Source of the DNA: Ruegeria sp. HKCCD7303 | GTDB taxonomy: Bacteria > Pseudomonadota > Alphaproteobacteria > Rhodobacterales > Rhodobacteraceae | Direction of reading: 5' to 3' | DNA: 64,000 nt | Assembly (NCBI RefSeq): GCF_013111185.1 | Contig: NZ_WVRE01000001.1 | Coordinates: forward strand, 868,001-932,000 | Shown: positions 26,863 to 35,635 of the stretch, piece after piece | How the letters are laid out: each line of letters starts with the position of its first letter | Position numbering within the stretch: the first letter of the stretch is position 1 | Translations under genes and position numbers: made by a program | The notes under the pieces: generated by a model | Databases searched by the model: none | Told to the model about the DNA's origin: nothing | Seen by the model: only the letters and a program-made list of their open reading frames with translations

Positions 26863-27651
26863 ATGGCAAGATCGACAGACAGCTCTATCGTCGCAAAGTG
26901 CGCTATGATCATGGATGCCCTGACCCACGCAAAAAGACCTATGGGTTTTTCGGATATCGTTGCGCGGACAGGTTTGGTCAAAAGCTCGTGCCACCGCGTA
27001 CTTGCCGTTCTTCAAAGTGAGCGGATGGTCGAATACGACAAAAGCGGCAGAACCTACAAACCTGGCTCGCGATTTCAGGAATGGGCACGCGCCGGATTTC
27101 GACACCCGGATCTTCAGCAGGTTGTCGCAGAACCTGTTGACCGCCTCAGCGAAGCGACAGGATTGAACATTGCGCTGTCTGTTTTGGATGGCGATACCAT
27201 TTTGTACCTGCGGACAACCAATAATGTTTCGGTTCGGTACGCAGCGCGTGCAGGCGACCACGCACCGCTGCACTGCACAGCCGCAGGCAAAGTTTTCCTT
27301 GCGTTTATGCCCGAAAAACAGCGCAATTCCGTGCTCGACTCGGCCGGATTGGAAAAGTTCACCGAATACACAAAGACCAACCTGCCAGAGCTTGAGACCG
27401 ACTTGGGTGTCGTTCGGAATCAGGGCTATGCGGTTGTCGTGAAAGAGGAATTTCTCCAGGTCATGGGCATGTCCGCTCCTATTTGGAATGATCAGGGCAA
27501 AGTCGCCGCCTGTCTTTCTGTTTGGACTTTGACGGCAGACGACACGCCAGAGGAATTGCTTGCCAGCCTTGACTTGCTGAAACAAACCGCTGCCGAGATC
27601 TGTAGTCGGATCGGCGGCGAAGCACCCGAAAACTTCCACTTGACGACCTGA
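26863..27651 (+). CDS. IclR-family transcriptional regulator
   Basis: A 262-residue regulator: N-terminal winged helix (about 8-65; FSDIVARTGLVKSSCHRVLAV is the recognition region) and C-terminal IclR effector domain (about 80-255, including YAARAGDHAPLHCTAAGKVFLA). I prefer the ATG at 26863 (MARSTDSS) with GGGAG upstream; an ATG at 26851 adds four residues. It is divergent from the sulfonate-type transporter and upstream of the FAD oxidoreductase, so it probably controls both according to the amine substrate. Confidence 0.88.
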   Translation: MARSTDSSIVAKCAMIMDALTHAKRPMGFSDIVARTGLVKSSCHRVLAVLQSERMVEYDKSGRTYKPGSRFQEWARAGFRHPDLQQVVAEPVDRLSEATGLNIALSVLDGDTILYLRTTNNVSVRYAARAGDHAPLHCTAAGKVFLAFMPEKQRNSVLDSAGLEKFTEYTKTNLPELETDLGVVRNQGYAVVVKEEFLQVMGMSAPIWNDQGKVAACLSVWTLTADDTPEELLASLDLLKQTAAEICSRIGGEAPENFHLTT

Positions 27652-27660
27652 CGGATGCTA

Positions 27661-27692
27661 TCGAATATTGGAATTATTGTTCCGATATACGA
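27661..27692. promoter_or_regulatory. Long palindrome between the IclR gene and the FAD oxidoreductase, candidate operator
   Basis: The left arm TCGAATATTGGAA (27661-27673) and right arm TTCCGATATACGA (27680-27692) are inverted copies matching at 11 of 13 positions around a 6-bp centre. It begins 9 bp past the IclR stop, inside the longest possible oxidoreductase frame, which suggests that this stretch is promoter and operator rather than coding sequence. Confidence 0.5.
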
Positions 27693-27699
27693 GATTTTT

Positions 27700-29004
27700 A
27701 TGTTCGCAACACCACCTGCCATGGCCACGCGGCCGAACTCGCTTTGGGCCAGCACTGCGCCGTCAATGCCCGACAGCCCACAATTGACCGGCGATCTGCA
27801 TGCGGACGTGTCCATTCTGGGCGCTGGCTTCACCGGTCTGCGCGCAGCATTGGCCTTGGCCGAGGCAGGTACGTCAGCCGTCGTACTCGATGCCGGTGAT
27901 GTAGGCTGGGGCGCATCGGGGCGCACTGGCGGGCAGGTCAATCCTATGCTGCCTTTCAACTCACCCAAAGACTTACAGCTTATGCTGGGACAGACTTATT
28001 TTGAGCGTCTGACCGAAGTGTCTCTGAATTCCGCCGACGAATTGTTCTCGTTGATCGACACCCATCAAATCCCGTGCCAAGCCCGGCAGAAGGGCTGGCT
28101 GAGGGTACTGCACAACGACCGGGCCTTGCAAAAGGCCGAGGCGGACGTGAAAGCCTGGAACGAATTTGGCGCAGGAATGGAGCTTCTGCGTGGGGATGAT
28201 CTGCGAATCACCTCGGGCACTGCTGCCTATTCCAGTGGTGTCGTGACCCCACGCGGTGGCGCCGTACAGCCAATGATGCTGGCGCGCGGCGTAGCAGGTG
28301 CCGCCCAACAACGCGGCGTTTCGATTTTTGGAAACAGCGCTGTCACCTCGATGAACAAGGTCGGCGGTAAGTGGCAACTGCGCACAGATCAGGGTTCGGT
28401 CACCTCTGACACTGTGATCGTTGCAACCAACGGCTATACCGGCCCACTGGTGCCGAAACTACCCAACAGCATCATGCCTCTGACCCCGATCCAGATTGCA
28501 ACAGACCCGTTGCCGGAAGACGTCATTGCTTCGATCCTGCCACAGGGACACACAATCTCGGACAGCCGACGGATCATCATGTATGCACGGCGAGAGCCAG
28601 ACAATCGGTTGGTCTACGGTGGGTTGGGCCGCATGGACCGCGCGGGCAACCTGGGCGGTTTCGATTGGCTTCAACGAGACGCCGAACGCGTTTTTCCTCA
28701 GGTGAAAGGAGCCAACTGGTCCCATCATTGGGGCGGGCGCATCGCGGTTACCGACGACCACCTGCCTCACCTGCATGAACCGCAGCCGGGCCTTTTAATC
28801 GGGCTAGGCTACAACGGGCGCGGCGTTGCAATGTCACATGTGATGGGCCGCGTTCTAGCCGAGCGTGCCCTGGGCGCTGACTCTGAATCTCTGACCTTTC
28901 CAACAACACCGGTGCGGGCCATGTCCTATCGCCCGTTCAAGATTGCAGGTCTGGGAACGGCGATCTGGTCGATGCGTTTCATGGATTGGCTGGAAACCAG
29001 ATAG
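27700..29004 (+). CDS. FAD-dependent amine/amino-acid oxidoreductase (DAO fold, PuuB/OrdL-like)
   Basis: A 434-residue flavoprotein. The dinucleotide motif SILGAGFTGLRAALALAEAG lies near residue 38, followed by GWGASGRTGGQVNP, the usual DAO/GlcD-type flavin-contact region. Relatives oxidise secondary amines or gamma-glutamyl-amines. I start at the ATG at 27700; a frame from 27655 exists but would place a palindromic operator inside the gene and has no ribosome site. Its place beside a taurine-like importer and an IclR regulator suggests that it oxidises the imported amine (inference). Confidence 0.82.
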   Translation: MFATPPAMATRPNSLWASTAPSMPDSPQLTGDLHADVSILGAGFTGLRAALALAEAGTSAVVLDAGDVGWGASGRTGGQVNPMLPFNSPKDLQLMLGQTYFERLTEVSLNSADELFSLIDTHQIPCQARQKGWLRVLHNDRALQKAEADVKAWNEFGAGMELLRGDDLRITSGTAAYSSGVVTPRGGAVQPMMLARGVAGAAQQRGVSIFGNSAVTSMNKVGGKWQLRTDQGSVTSDTVIVATNGYTGPLVPKLPNSIMPLTPIQIATDPLPEDVIASILPQGHTISDSRRIIMYARREPDNRLVYGGLGRMDRAGNLGGFDWLQRDAERVFPQVKGANWSHHWGGRIAVTDDHLPHLHEPQPGLLIGLGYNGRGVAMSHVMGRVLAERALGADSESLTFPTTPVRAMSYRPFKIAGLGTAIWSMRFMDWLETR

Positions 29005-29055
29005 TGCCAAACGAAGCCATGTCGTTTTGATTTTTACAACGGTCAAAACGTAAAA

Positions 29056-29075
29056 GAGGCGGCAATCGCCGCCTC
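29056..29075 (-). terminator. Rho-independent terminator of dnaKJ
   Basis: GAGGCGGC-loop of four-GCCGCCTC is a perfect 8-bp stem; on the minus strand it is followed by TTTTACGTTTTG. It lies 4 nt past the dnaJ stop and between convergent genes, so it may also stop the oxidoreductase transcript. Confidence 0.8.
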
Positions 29076-29079
29076 AGTC

Positions 29080-30228
29080 TTAGCCTTTCATTCCGTCCCA
29101 GAAGGATTTGACGGAAGAGAAAAAGCTTTTGGATTCCGGGTGGTTGTCTTCACCCAGGTCCTCAAACTCGCGCAGCAGCTCTTTCTGACGACTGGTCAGG
29201 TTGACCGGAGTTTCCACCGCCAGTTCGATGAACATATCACCAACGCCACCACCACGCAGGGCGGGCATGCCTTTGCCACGCAGGCGCATCTGGCGACCTG
29301 ACTGACTACCGGCTGGAATCTGGACACGGCCCCGTCCACCATCAATGGTCGGAACTTCGATCGAACCGCCCAGCGCGGCCTTGGCCATGCTAACCGGAAC
29401 CCGGCAATAAAGGTTTACGCTGTCGCGTTCGAACAGTTTGTGGTCGGAGACCTCGACAAAGATATAGAGATCGCCCGGAGGACCGCCGCGCATCCCAGCT
29501 TCGCCCTCGCCAGCCAGCCGAATCCGTGTTCCGGTTTCAACACCAGCTGGGATATTGACGGACAAAGCACGATCTTTTTCGACACGGCCGGAACCCTGGC
29601 AGGATTTGCAGGGGTTCTTGATGATCTGACCCAGCCCAGAACAGGTCGGGCAGGTGCGTTCAACCGTAAAGAAGCCCTGTTGCGCCCGCACTTTGCCCAT
29701 GCCCGAACAAGTGGGGCAGGTTGTGGGTTCAACGCCACCTTCAGCGCCGGTTCCGTCACAGGACGAACAGGCCACGGCGGTGGGGACGTTAATGGTTTTC
29801 TGCAGGCCCGAGAACGCCTCTTCCAGCGACACGCGCAGGTTATAGCGCAGGTCCGAGCCGCGCGCGGCGCGACGGCCGCCGCCTCCTCCGCGTTGACCGC
29901 CCATGAAGTCGCCGAACAGGTCATCGAACACATCCGAGAACGCGCTGGAGAAATCGCCCTGACCAAAGCCGCCGCCAGGACGCCCGCCGCCACCCATACC
30001 GTTTTCAAAGGCTGCGTGGCCAAAACGGTCGTAGGCCGCCTTGCGTTCGGCGTCTTTCAGAACGTCATAGGCTTCGTTCGCTTCCTTGAACTGCGCCTCG
30101 GCATCCGGGTTGTCCTTGTTACGGTCGGGATGCAATTCTTTGGCTTTCTTGCGAAAACCCTTTTTGATCTCGTCCGCCGATGCACCTTTGGCTACGCCGA
30201 GCACATCGTAATAGTCGCGTTTTGACAT
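29080..30228 (-). CDS. dnaJ: Chaperone DnaJ
   Basis: A 382-residue Hsp40. The J domain (about 1-70) carries HPDRN, followed by a Gly/Phe-rich linker with FGDFMGG and a long Gly run (about 110-130). Four CxxCxGxG zinc repeats then appear ([32 protein letters not shown]; about 147-220), and the C-terminal client domains follow. It stimulates DnaK ATPase. I start at the ATG at 30228 ([11 protein letters not shown]) with AAGGAAA upstream. It follows dnaK after 74 nt containing a GC hairpin. Confidence 0.97.
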   Translation of the reverse strand: MSKRDYYDVLGVAKGASADEIKKGFRKKAKELHPDRNKDNPDAEAQFKEANEAYDVLKDAERKAAYDRFGHAAFENGMGGGGRPGGGFGQGDFSSAFSDVFDDLFGDFMGGQRGGGGGRRAARGSDLRYNLRVSLEEAFSGLQKTINVPTAVACSSCDGTGAEGGVEPTTCPTCSGMGKVRAQQGFFTVERTCPTCSGLGQIIKNPCKSCQGSGRVEKDRALSVNIPAGVETGTRIRLAGEGEAGMRGGPPGDLYIFVEVSDHKLFERDSVNLYCRVPVSMAKAALGGSIEVPTIDGGRGRVQIPAGSQSGRQMRLRGKGMPALRGGGVGDMFIELAVETPVNLTSRQKELLREFEDLGEDNHPESKSFFSSVKSFWDGMKG

Positions 30229-30255
30229 CAGTGTTTCCTTCTGCCTCAACGTAAT

Positions 30256-30284
30256 CGGGCCGGCCCGGCAACCGGACCGGCCCG
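30256..30284 (-). other. Intercistronic hairpin between dnaK and dnaJ
   Basis: CGGGCCGG and CCGGCCCG form a perfect 8-bp stem around a 13-nt loop, 18 nt past the dnaK stop. Probably reduces dnaJ expression relative to dnaK, or protects the dnaK message. Confidence 0.5.
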
Positions 30285-30302
30285 AATTGGCCCGGTTACC
30301 CG

Positions 30303-32210
30303 TTAGTTACGCTTGTCGTTGTCCAGATCTTCGAACTCGGCATCGACAATGTCATCGTCACCCGGTGCGGCGTCGGCTGCTGCGGGCTCTTCTTCGCCTT
30401 CTTCGGCTTGCGCCTTATAGATGGCTTCGCCCAGCTTCATGGCCGCTTCGGTGACGTTCTGGATGCCCGACTTGATCTTGTCGGCATTCTCGGTCTCCAG
30501 CTCGTCCTTCAAAGCGGCGATCGCCAGCTCGATGGCTTCGATGGTGGTCGGGTCGACCTTGTCGGAATGCTCTTCCATCGACTTCTCGGTCGAGTGGATA
30601 AGGCTTTCCGCCTGGTTCTTGGCGTCGACCAGTTCGCGGCGTTCCTTGTCGGCTTCCGCGTTCTCTTCGGCGTCCTTGACCATCTTTTCGATGTCCTCGT
30701 CGGACAGACCGCCCGAAGCCTGGATGGTGATCTTCTGCTCTTTGCCGGTGCCTTTGTCTTTGGCCGAAACCGAGACAATGCCGTTGGCGTCGATGTCAAA
30801 CGTCACCTCGATCTGAGGCATACCGCGCGGTGCGGGCGGGATGTCTTCAAGGTTGAACTGACCCAGGATCTTGTTGTCCGCAGCCATTTCACGCTCACCC
30901 TGGAACACGCGGATGGTCACGGCATTCTGGTTGTCCTCGGCGGTCGAGAAGACCTGAGACTTCTTGGTCGGGATCGTGGTGTTGCGGTCGATCAGACGGG
31001 TGAACACGCCACCCAGAGTCTCGATGCCCAGCGACAGCGGGGTCACGTCAAGCAGAACAACGTCTTTAACGTCGCCTTGCAGAACACCGGCCTGAATGGC
31101 GGCGCCCATAGCAACCACTTCGTCCGGGTTCACACCCTTGTGCGGCTCTTTCCCGAAGAATTTGGTGACCTCTTCGATCACTTTCGGCATCCGGGTCATA
31201 CCACCAACCAGAACAACTTCGTCCACGTCAGCAGCCGACAGACCGGCGTCTTTCAGAGCGGCAGCGCAAGGCTTCATCGACTTTTTGATCAGGTCCGACA
31301 CCAGCGATTCCAGCTTGGCACGGGTCAGTTTCATGACCATGTGCAGCGGCTGACCGTTCGAACCCATCGAGATGAACGGCTGGTTGATTTCGGTCTGCGA
31401 GGTCGAAGACAGCTCGATCTTGGCTTTTTCAGCGGCCTCTTTCAGACGCTGCAGGGCCATCTTGTCTTGGGACAGATCGACGCCGTGTTCCTTTTTGAAC
31501 TCATCCGCCAGGTAGTTGACGATGCGCATGTCAAAGTCTTCACCACCCAGGAAGGTGTCACCGTTGGTCGATTTGACCTCGAACAGGCCGTCATCGATTT
31601 CCAGGATGGTCACGTCGAAGGTACCACCACCAAGGTCATAAACCGCGATGGTTTGGGTTTCTTCCTTGTCCAGACCATAGGCCAGAGCAGCCGCTGTCGG
31701 TTCGTTGATGATCCGCAGCACTTCCAGACCGGCGATTTTACCGGCGTCTTTGGTGGCCTGACGCTGTGCGTCGTTGAAGTAGGCCGGTACGGTGATGACT
31801 GCTTGTGTGACTTCTTCACCCAGATAGCTCTCGGCGGTTTCCTTCATCTTGCCCAGAGTGAAGGCCGAGATCTGGCTTGGGGAGTACTTTTCACCGCGGG
31901 CCTCGACCCACGCGTCACCATTGCCGCCATCAACGATGGCGTACGGCACCATTTTCTTGTCTTTTTCGACTTCTGCATCATCCACACGACGGCCGATCAG
32001 ACGCTTGACGCCAAAGATCGTGTTGTCGGGGTTGGTGACCGCCTGACGCTTTGCAGGCTGACCGACCAGTCGCTCATCTTCGGTGAAGGCGACGATCGAG
32101 GGCGTGGTCCGCGCCCCTTCTGCGTTTTCGATGACCTTCGGCTGCGAGCCGTCCATGATGGCCACACACGAGTTGGTGGTTCCGAGGTCAATCCCGATGA
32201 CTTTTCCCAT
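30303..32210 (-). CDS. dnaK: Chaperone DnaK (Hsp70)
   Basis: This 635-residue Hsp70 has the N-terminal phosphate loop [13 protein letters not shown] (about 5-17), the second loop [14 protein letters not shown] and the hydrophobic linker [17 protein letters not shown]. The acidic C-terminal tail ends [17 protein letters not shown]. It binds unfolded clients in an ATP cycle with DnaJ and GrpE. AAAGGGA precedes the ATG. A heat-shock-type promoter lies about 108 bp upstream. Confidence 0.98.
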   Translation of the reverse strand: MGKVIGIDLGTTNSCVAIMDGSQPKVIENAEGARTTPSIVAFTEDERLVGQPAKRQAVTNPDNTIFGVKRLIGRRVDDAEVEKDKKMVPYAIVDGGNGDAWVEARGEKYSPSQISAFTLGKMKETAESYLGEEVTQAVITVPAYFNDAQRQATKDAGKIAGLEVLRIINEPTAAALAYGLDKEETQTIAVYDLGGGTFDVTILEIDDGLFEVKSTNGDTFLGGEDFDMRIVNYLADEFKKEHGVDLSQDKMALQRLKEAAEKAKIELSSTSQTEINQPFISMGSNGQPLHMVMKLTRAKLESLVSDLIKKSMKPCAAALKDAGLSAADVDEVVLVGGMTRMPKVIEEVTKFFGKEPHKGVNPDEVVAMGAAIQAGVLQGDVKDVVLLDVTPLSLGIETLGGVFTRLIDRNTTIPTKKSQVFSTAEDNQNAVTIRVFQGEREMAADNKILGQFNLEDIPPAPRGMPQIEVTFDIDANGIVSVSAKDKGTGKEQKITIQASGGLSDEDIEKMVKDAEENAEADKERRELVDAKNQAESLIHSTEKSMEEHSDKVDPTTIEAIELAIAALKDELETENADKIKSGIQNVTEAAMKLGEAIYKAQAEEGEEEPAAADAAPGDDDIVDAEFEDLDNDKRN

Positions 32211-32317
32211 TTTTGCAATCCCTTTCTCTTCAAGGCGATGTCCCGAGAACCGGACCCGTTACGGCATCCCGTCCCCGATCTGATGTGCGCGACAGCACTA
32301 CCATCGCGCGTCCCGGC

Positions 32318-32348
32318 GTATATAAGGGCGAGACCAAGGGCCTGCAAG
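32318..32348 (-). promoter_or_regulatory. Heat-shock sigma-32 (RpoH) type promoter of dnaKJ
   Basis: On the minus strand CTTGCA (-35) is followed 17 bp after CTTG by CCTTATATA (-10), close to the alphaproteobacterial RpoH consensus CTTG-N17/18-CYTATNT. The implied leader of dnaK is about 100 nt. The divergent alkB gene starts about 75 bp on the other side. Confidence 0.65.
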
Positions 32349-32422
32349 CACCGTAAAAGGCAGGTTTTCGGGAATCTGTGGCCTTTTTTGGCAAGGATTT
32401 GGAAAGGATTGGGGTTTCCGGA

Positions 32423-33025
32423 ATGGCGCGGCTGATTTTGCGGGGGTTCGACATCAGAAAAGGCCATCTGGATCCTGCCACCCAGACGCAGGTCATCGCT
32501 GATCTGCGGCCGATTCTGAAATCCGCGCCCTTGTTTCGCCCCGTCACGCCTTCGGGCAAAGAGATGTCGGTGCGTATGACCTCGGCCGGGGATTTGGGTT
32601 GGGTGACAGACAAGGCAGGCTACCGTTATCAGGAACAGCATCCCAAGGGCGGAGTTTGGCCCGGCATTCCCAACAGTATTTTGGGTATCTGGCATGACTT
32701 GGTCAGCACGGAACATGAGCCGGATTGCTGTTTGGTCAATTATTATGGCGAAGGCGCAAAGATGGGCCTGCATCAGGACAAGGACGAGGCTGATTTTTCC
32801 TGGCCCGTGTTGTCAATTTCTCTGGGCGATGACGCCCTGTTTCGCATTGGCAACACCACCCGTGGCGGCAAGACCGAGTCGATCTGGCTCAGCTCGGGGG
32901 ATGTGGTCGTTATGGGTGGGTCCGCACGGTTGGCATATCACGGGGTGGACCGGATCAGATTCGGATCGTCGCGCCTGTTGCCTAAGGGCGGGCGGATCAA
33001 TCTGACACTGCGGGTGGCGCGTTAA
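32423..33025 (+). CDS. alkB: Alpha-ketoglutarate-dependent DNA repair dioxygenase AlkB
   Basis: A 200-residue Fe(II)/2-oxoglutarate dioxygenase that reverses alkyl damage on DNA bases. Metal ligands are His117 and Asp119 in GLHQDKDE and His173 in LAYHGVDR; the 2-oxoglutarate arginines are Arg191 and Arg197 in RINLTLR. NYYGEGAKMG precedes the metal motif as in E. coli AlkB. I start at the ATG at 32423 (MARLILRGF); a GTG at 32378 would add 15 unconserved residues. The stop codon overlaps that of the convergent permease gene in a shared TTAA. Confidence 0.93.
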   Translation: MARLILRGFDIRKGHLDPATQTQVIADLRPILKSAPLFRPVTPSGKEMSVRMTSAGDLGWVTDKAGYRYQEQHPKGGVWPGIPNSILGIWHDLVSTEHEPDCCLVNYYGEGAKMGLHQDKDEADFSWPVLSISLGDDALFRIGNTTRGGKTESIWLSSGDVVVMGGSARLAYHGVDRIRFGSSRLLPKGGRINLTLRVAR

Positions 33026-33846
33026 CGGCGGGCATTCCAGCTTTGCGAAACATGCTGGCGCGTAAAGAACTCACCCATCAATCCGATCATCAACAAGGCG
33101 ATCCCGACCCAAAGCGCGTATTCCCAACTGGTGTTGCGGGGGAAATAGTTCTGAAAAATGAAACCGCGGCACTGATCAATGATGTGAAAAAGCGGATTCC
33201 AGGCGAACATCATCAACAACCATCCGCCCATCGTGTTTGCGACAAACATTTTACCGGAAAACACCATGTTCATTCGGCGGTAAATGTTTGACAGCATAGT
33301 AACGGTTGTCGGGAACCAGGGCTTGATCGCCATGAACACAAGCCCGATCGCGCATCCGGTGAACCAGGCCAGTAAAACCATCCCAAAGGCACCACCGGGA
33401 TTCTCAATATCCAAAGGGGCGACTGCAACATTGTAAATGAACAGAAGGACGCACATGGCCATCACCTGTTTGTACAGCGTGCCGAAAGCCGCCGCCAGGA
33501 TAAGGACCATCGCATTCATTGGTGAATGCAGCGTCATTGGGTTGTTGGCCGAACCAACCCCGGAAATCGACCCAATCGACTGGATATGCATCATAAACGG
33601 AAGGACGCCGGACAGGATATACAGCAGGAATTCACCCCTGATCTTGGCTATGCCACCCCGACCCAGCAATGTCATCAGCAGGTAGAACACCATGCACATC
33701 ACCACCAGTTGTATGACGTTAATCAAAATGGCGATAACCGCATTCGGGTGCTGTGCCCGCACATTTCTGACAACAGCATGGAACACAAGCTCAGCTGTTG
33801 TGAACGCGCCGCCCAGCAGCGATTGATTGCGCTTGAAGTAAAACAC
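33022..33846 (-). CDS. ABC-2 type polysaccharide-export permease (KpsM/Wzm-like)
   Basis: A 274-residue permease with six hydrophobic segments and the ABC-2 layout of capsule or O-antigen exporters (GEFLLYILSGVLPFMMHIQSIG, about 71-92; C-terminal NPLFHIIDQCRGFIFQNYFP). The family exports assembled polysaccharide across the inner membrane with a KpsT-like ATPase. No such ATPase gene lies beside it here, which is unusual. It is divergent from cysQ and the glycan gene cluster, which it may serve. Stops overlap alkB in TTAA. Confidence 0.82.
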   Translation of the reverse strand: MFYFKRNQSLLGGAFTTAELVFHAVVRNVRAQHPNAVIAILINVIQLVVMCMVFYLLMTLLGRGGIAKIRGEFLLYILSGVLPFMMHIQSIGSISGVGSANNPMTLHSPMNAMVLILAAAFGTLYKQVMAMCVLLFIYNVAVAPLDIENPGGAFGMVLLAWFTGCAIGLVFMAIKPWFPTTVTMLSNIYRRMNMVFSGKMFVANTMGGWLLMMFAWNPLFHIIDQCRGFIFQNYFPRNTSWEYALWVGIALLMIGLMGEFFTRQHVSQSWNARR

Positions 33847-33967
33847 TCGAAGGTCTTTCCTGCCTCGTCGCCCTCAATCTGGCATGAATATCTTGCCGTT
33901 CCGTAACCGCCACATCATAAGTCGGTCATGAGTTTGGATCAACAAACCACAGGAACGGAGCATTTTT

Positions 33968-34765
33968 GTGACCTATGACGCGCTTATCCCAGTCATCCGA
34001 CGTCTTGCCCTCGAGGCAGGCGATAAGATCATGGAGATTTATGAGGCAGATGATTTCGATGTCAAAGTCAAATCTGACTCCAGCCCAGTAACCGAGGCAG
34101 ATGAGGCTGCAGACGCATTGATTTCCGCCGGTTTGCGCGCAGCTTTCCCGGATATTCTGCTGGTCACTGAAGAACAGGCGGCTTCGCATTCGGAAAAAGG
34201 TGATACGTTCCTGATAGTTGATCCGCTGGACGGCACCAAAGAATTCATCAACCGCCGTGGCGACTTTACCGTCAACATTGCGCTGGTCGAAAACGGAACA
34301 CCAACGCGAGGTGTTGTTTATGCCCCAGCTCGCGGTCGTATGTTCTACACACAAGCAGATGGCCGTTCGGTCGAGGAAACCGGCGCGTTTGACAAGGACA
34401 CACCTGGTGATTTGACGAATATTTCAGTCTCTAAACCAGACAATTCGGCGCTTTTGGTCGTGGCTTCGAAATCCCACAGGGATCAGGCGACCGAGGATTA
34501 CATCAGCAAGTACCAAGCCAAAGACAGCAAAAGCGCAGGGTCTTCCCTCAAGTTCTGTCTGGTGGCCACCGGTGAAGCGGATATCTACCCTCGTGTCGGT
34601 CGCACAATGGAATGGGATACAGCGGCAGGTCACGCGGTTCTGGCCGGGGCCGGTGGCCAGGTGGTGCGTTTTGACGACCATTCGCCGCTGCTCTATGGCA
34701 AAGAAGGCTATGCCAACCCGTTTTTTATCGCCTACGCTCCGGGTGTTGAACTAAAGGAAGCCTGA
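33968..34765 (+). CDS. cysQ: 3'(2'),5'-bisphosphate nucleotidase CysQ
   Basis: A 265-residue lithium-sensitive-type phosphatase of the inositol monophosphatase superfamily. Metal-binding motifs are VTEEQ (about 67-71), DPLDGTKEFI (about 84-93) and the C-terminal WDTAAGHAVLAGAGG. CysQ converts PAP to AMP, removing the product of PAPS-dependent sulfotransferases and PAPS reductase. It starts at a GTG at 33968 and its TGA overlaps the kdsB ATG by one base, linking PAP removal to a glycan operon that ends with a sulfotransferase. Confidence 0.92.
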   Translation: MTYDALIPVIRRLALEAGDKIMEIYEADDFDVKVKSDSSPVTEADEAADALISAGLRAAFPDILLVTEEQAASHSEKGDTFLIVDPLDGTKEFINRRGDFTVNIALVENGTPTRGVVYAPARGRMFYTQADGRSVEETGAFDKDTPGDLTNISVSKPDNSALLVVASKSHRDQATEDYISKYQAKDSKSAGSSLKFCLVATGEADIYPRVGRTMEWDTAAGHAVLAGAGGQVVRFDDHSPLLYGKEGYANPFFIAYAPGVELKEA

Positions 34766-35565
34766 TGTCTGTTCTGATTGCCATCCCCGCCCGCTATGCC
34801 TCGACCCGCTATCCGGGCAAGCCGTTGGTGCCGCTATCTGGTGCCACAGGCACTGCGATGACGCTGATCGAACGGTCCTGGCGCGCAGCCAAGTCTGTCT
34901 CGGGCGTTGATCGGGTGGTCGTTGCAACGGATGACGATCGTATCCGCGAGGTCTCGGAAGGGTTTGGGGCCGAAGTGGTGATGACTTCGGAAAGCTGTCA
35001 GAACGGCACCGAACGCTGCGCCGAAGCGCATGAGGTTCTGGGGGCTGGGTATGATATGGTGGTCAACCTTCAGGGCGACGCGCCACTGACGCCACACTGG
35101 TTTGTAGAAGACCTGATCGCGGGCCTGCGCGCGGCGCCGGATGCTGGTGTGGCCACGCCTGTGCTGCGCTGTGACGGCGACGCGCTGAACAGTTTGCTGA
35201 ACGACCGAAAGCATGACCGTGTCGGAGGAACCACCGCTGTGTTCGGTCGCGATCACAGCGCGATGTATTTCTCCAAAGAGGTCGTGCCGTTTACCTCGCA
35301 GACCTATGCAGGCGACGAGCCGACCCCGGTGTTTCATCACGTGGGTGTATATGCTTATCGGCCCGATGCGCTTGCCGCATATCCAGGCTGGCCCACCGGC
35401 CCGCTGGAGCAATTGGAAGGCCTGGAGCAGCTTCGGTTCATGGAGAACGGCCGCAAGGTACTGTGCGTCGAAGTCGAGGCCAAGGGCCGCCAGTTCTGGG
35501 AACTGAACAACCCGCAGGATGTCCCAAAAATCGAAGAGATGATGGCGGCGATGGGGTTGGAATAA
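34765..35565 (+). CDS. kdsB: 3-deoxy-manno-octulosonate cytidylyltransferase KdsB
   Basis: A 266-residue nucleotidyltransferase activating Kdo with CTP to give CMP-Kdo for LPS core or capsule anchors. The N-terminal IAIPARYASTRYPGKPLVPL (about 5-24), then VATDDDRI and NLQGDAPL mark the family. It is coupled to cysQ by TGATG. A kdsB within a polysaccharide cluster, apart from core LPS genes, often signals a Kdo-linked capsule (family knowledge), consistent with the KpsM-like permease nearby. Confidence 0.93.
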   Translation: MSVLIAIPARYASTRYPGKPLVPLSGATGTAMTLIERSWRAAKSVSGVDRVVVATDDDRIREVSEGFGAEVVMTSESCQNGTERCAEAHEVLGAGYDMVVNLQGDAPLTPHWFVEDLIAGLRAAPDAGVATPVLRCDGDALNSLLNDRKHDRVGGTTAVFGRDHSAMYFSKEVVPFTSQTYAGDEPTPVFHHVGVYAYRPDALAAYPGWPTGPLEQLEGLEQLRFMENGRKVLCVEVEAKGRQFWELNNPQDVPKIEEMMAAMGLE

Positions 35566-35635
35566 CCGATTTTCCCCATGACATCCGGCGGTGCTCAAAT
35601 TTTAAGTATAGTTAACTCGTTTTAAAGGACGCATC

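Noticed and set aside
26800..27639. 279-codon minus-strand frame opposite the IclR gene
   Set aside because: The IclR protein on the plus strand has both expected domains; the reverse frame does not.
30408..32435. 675-codon plus-strand open frame opposite dnaK
   Set aside because: It lies antisense to the intact dnaK gene, has no recognisable domain and a composition typical of a GC-rich shadow frame.
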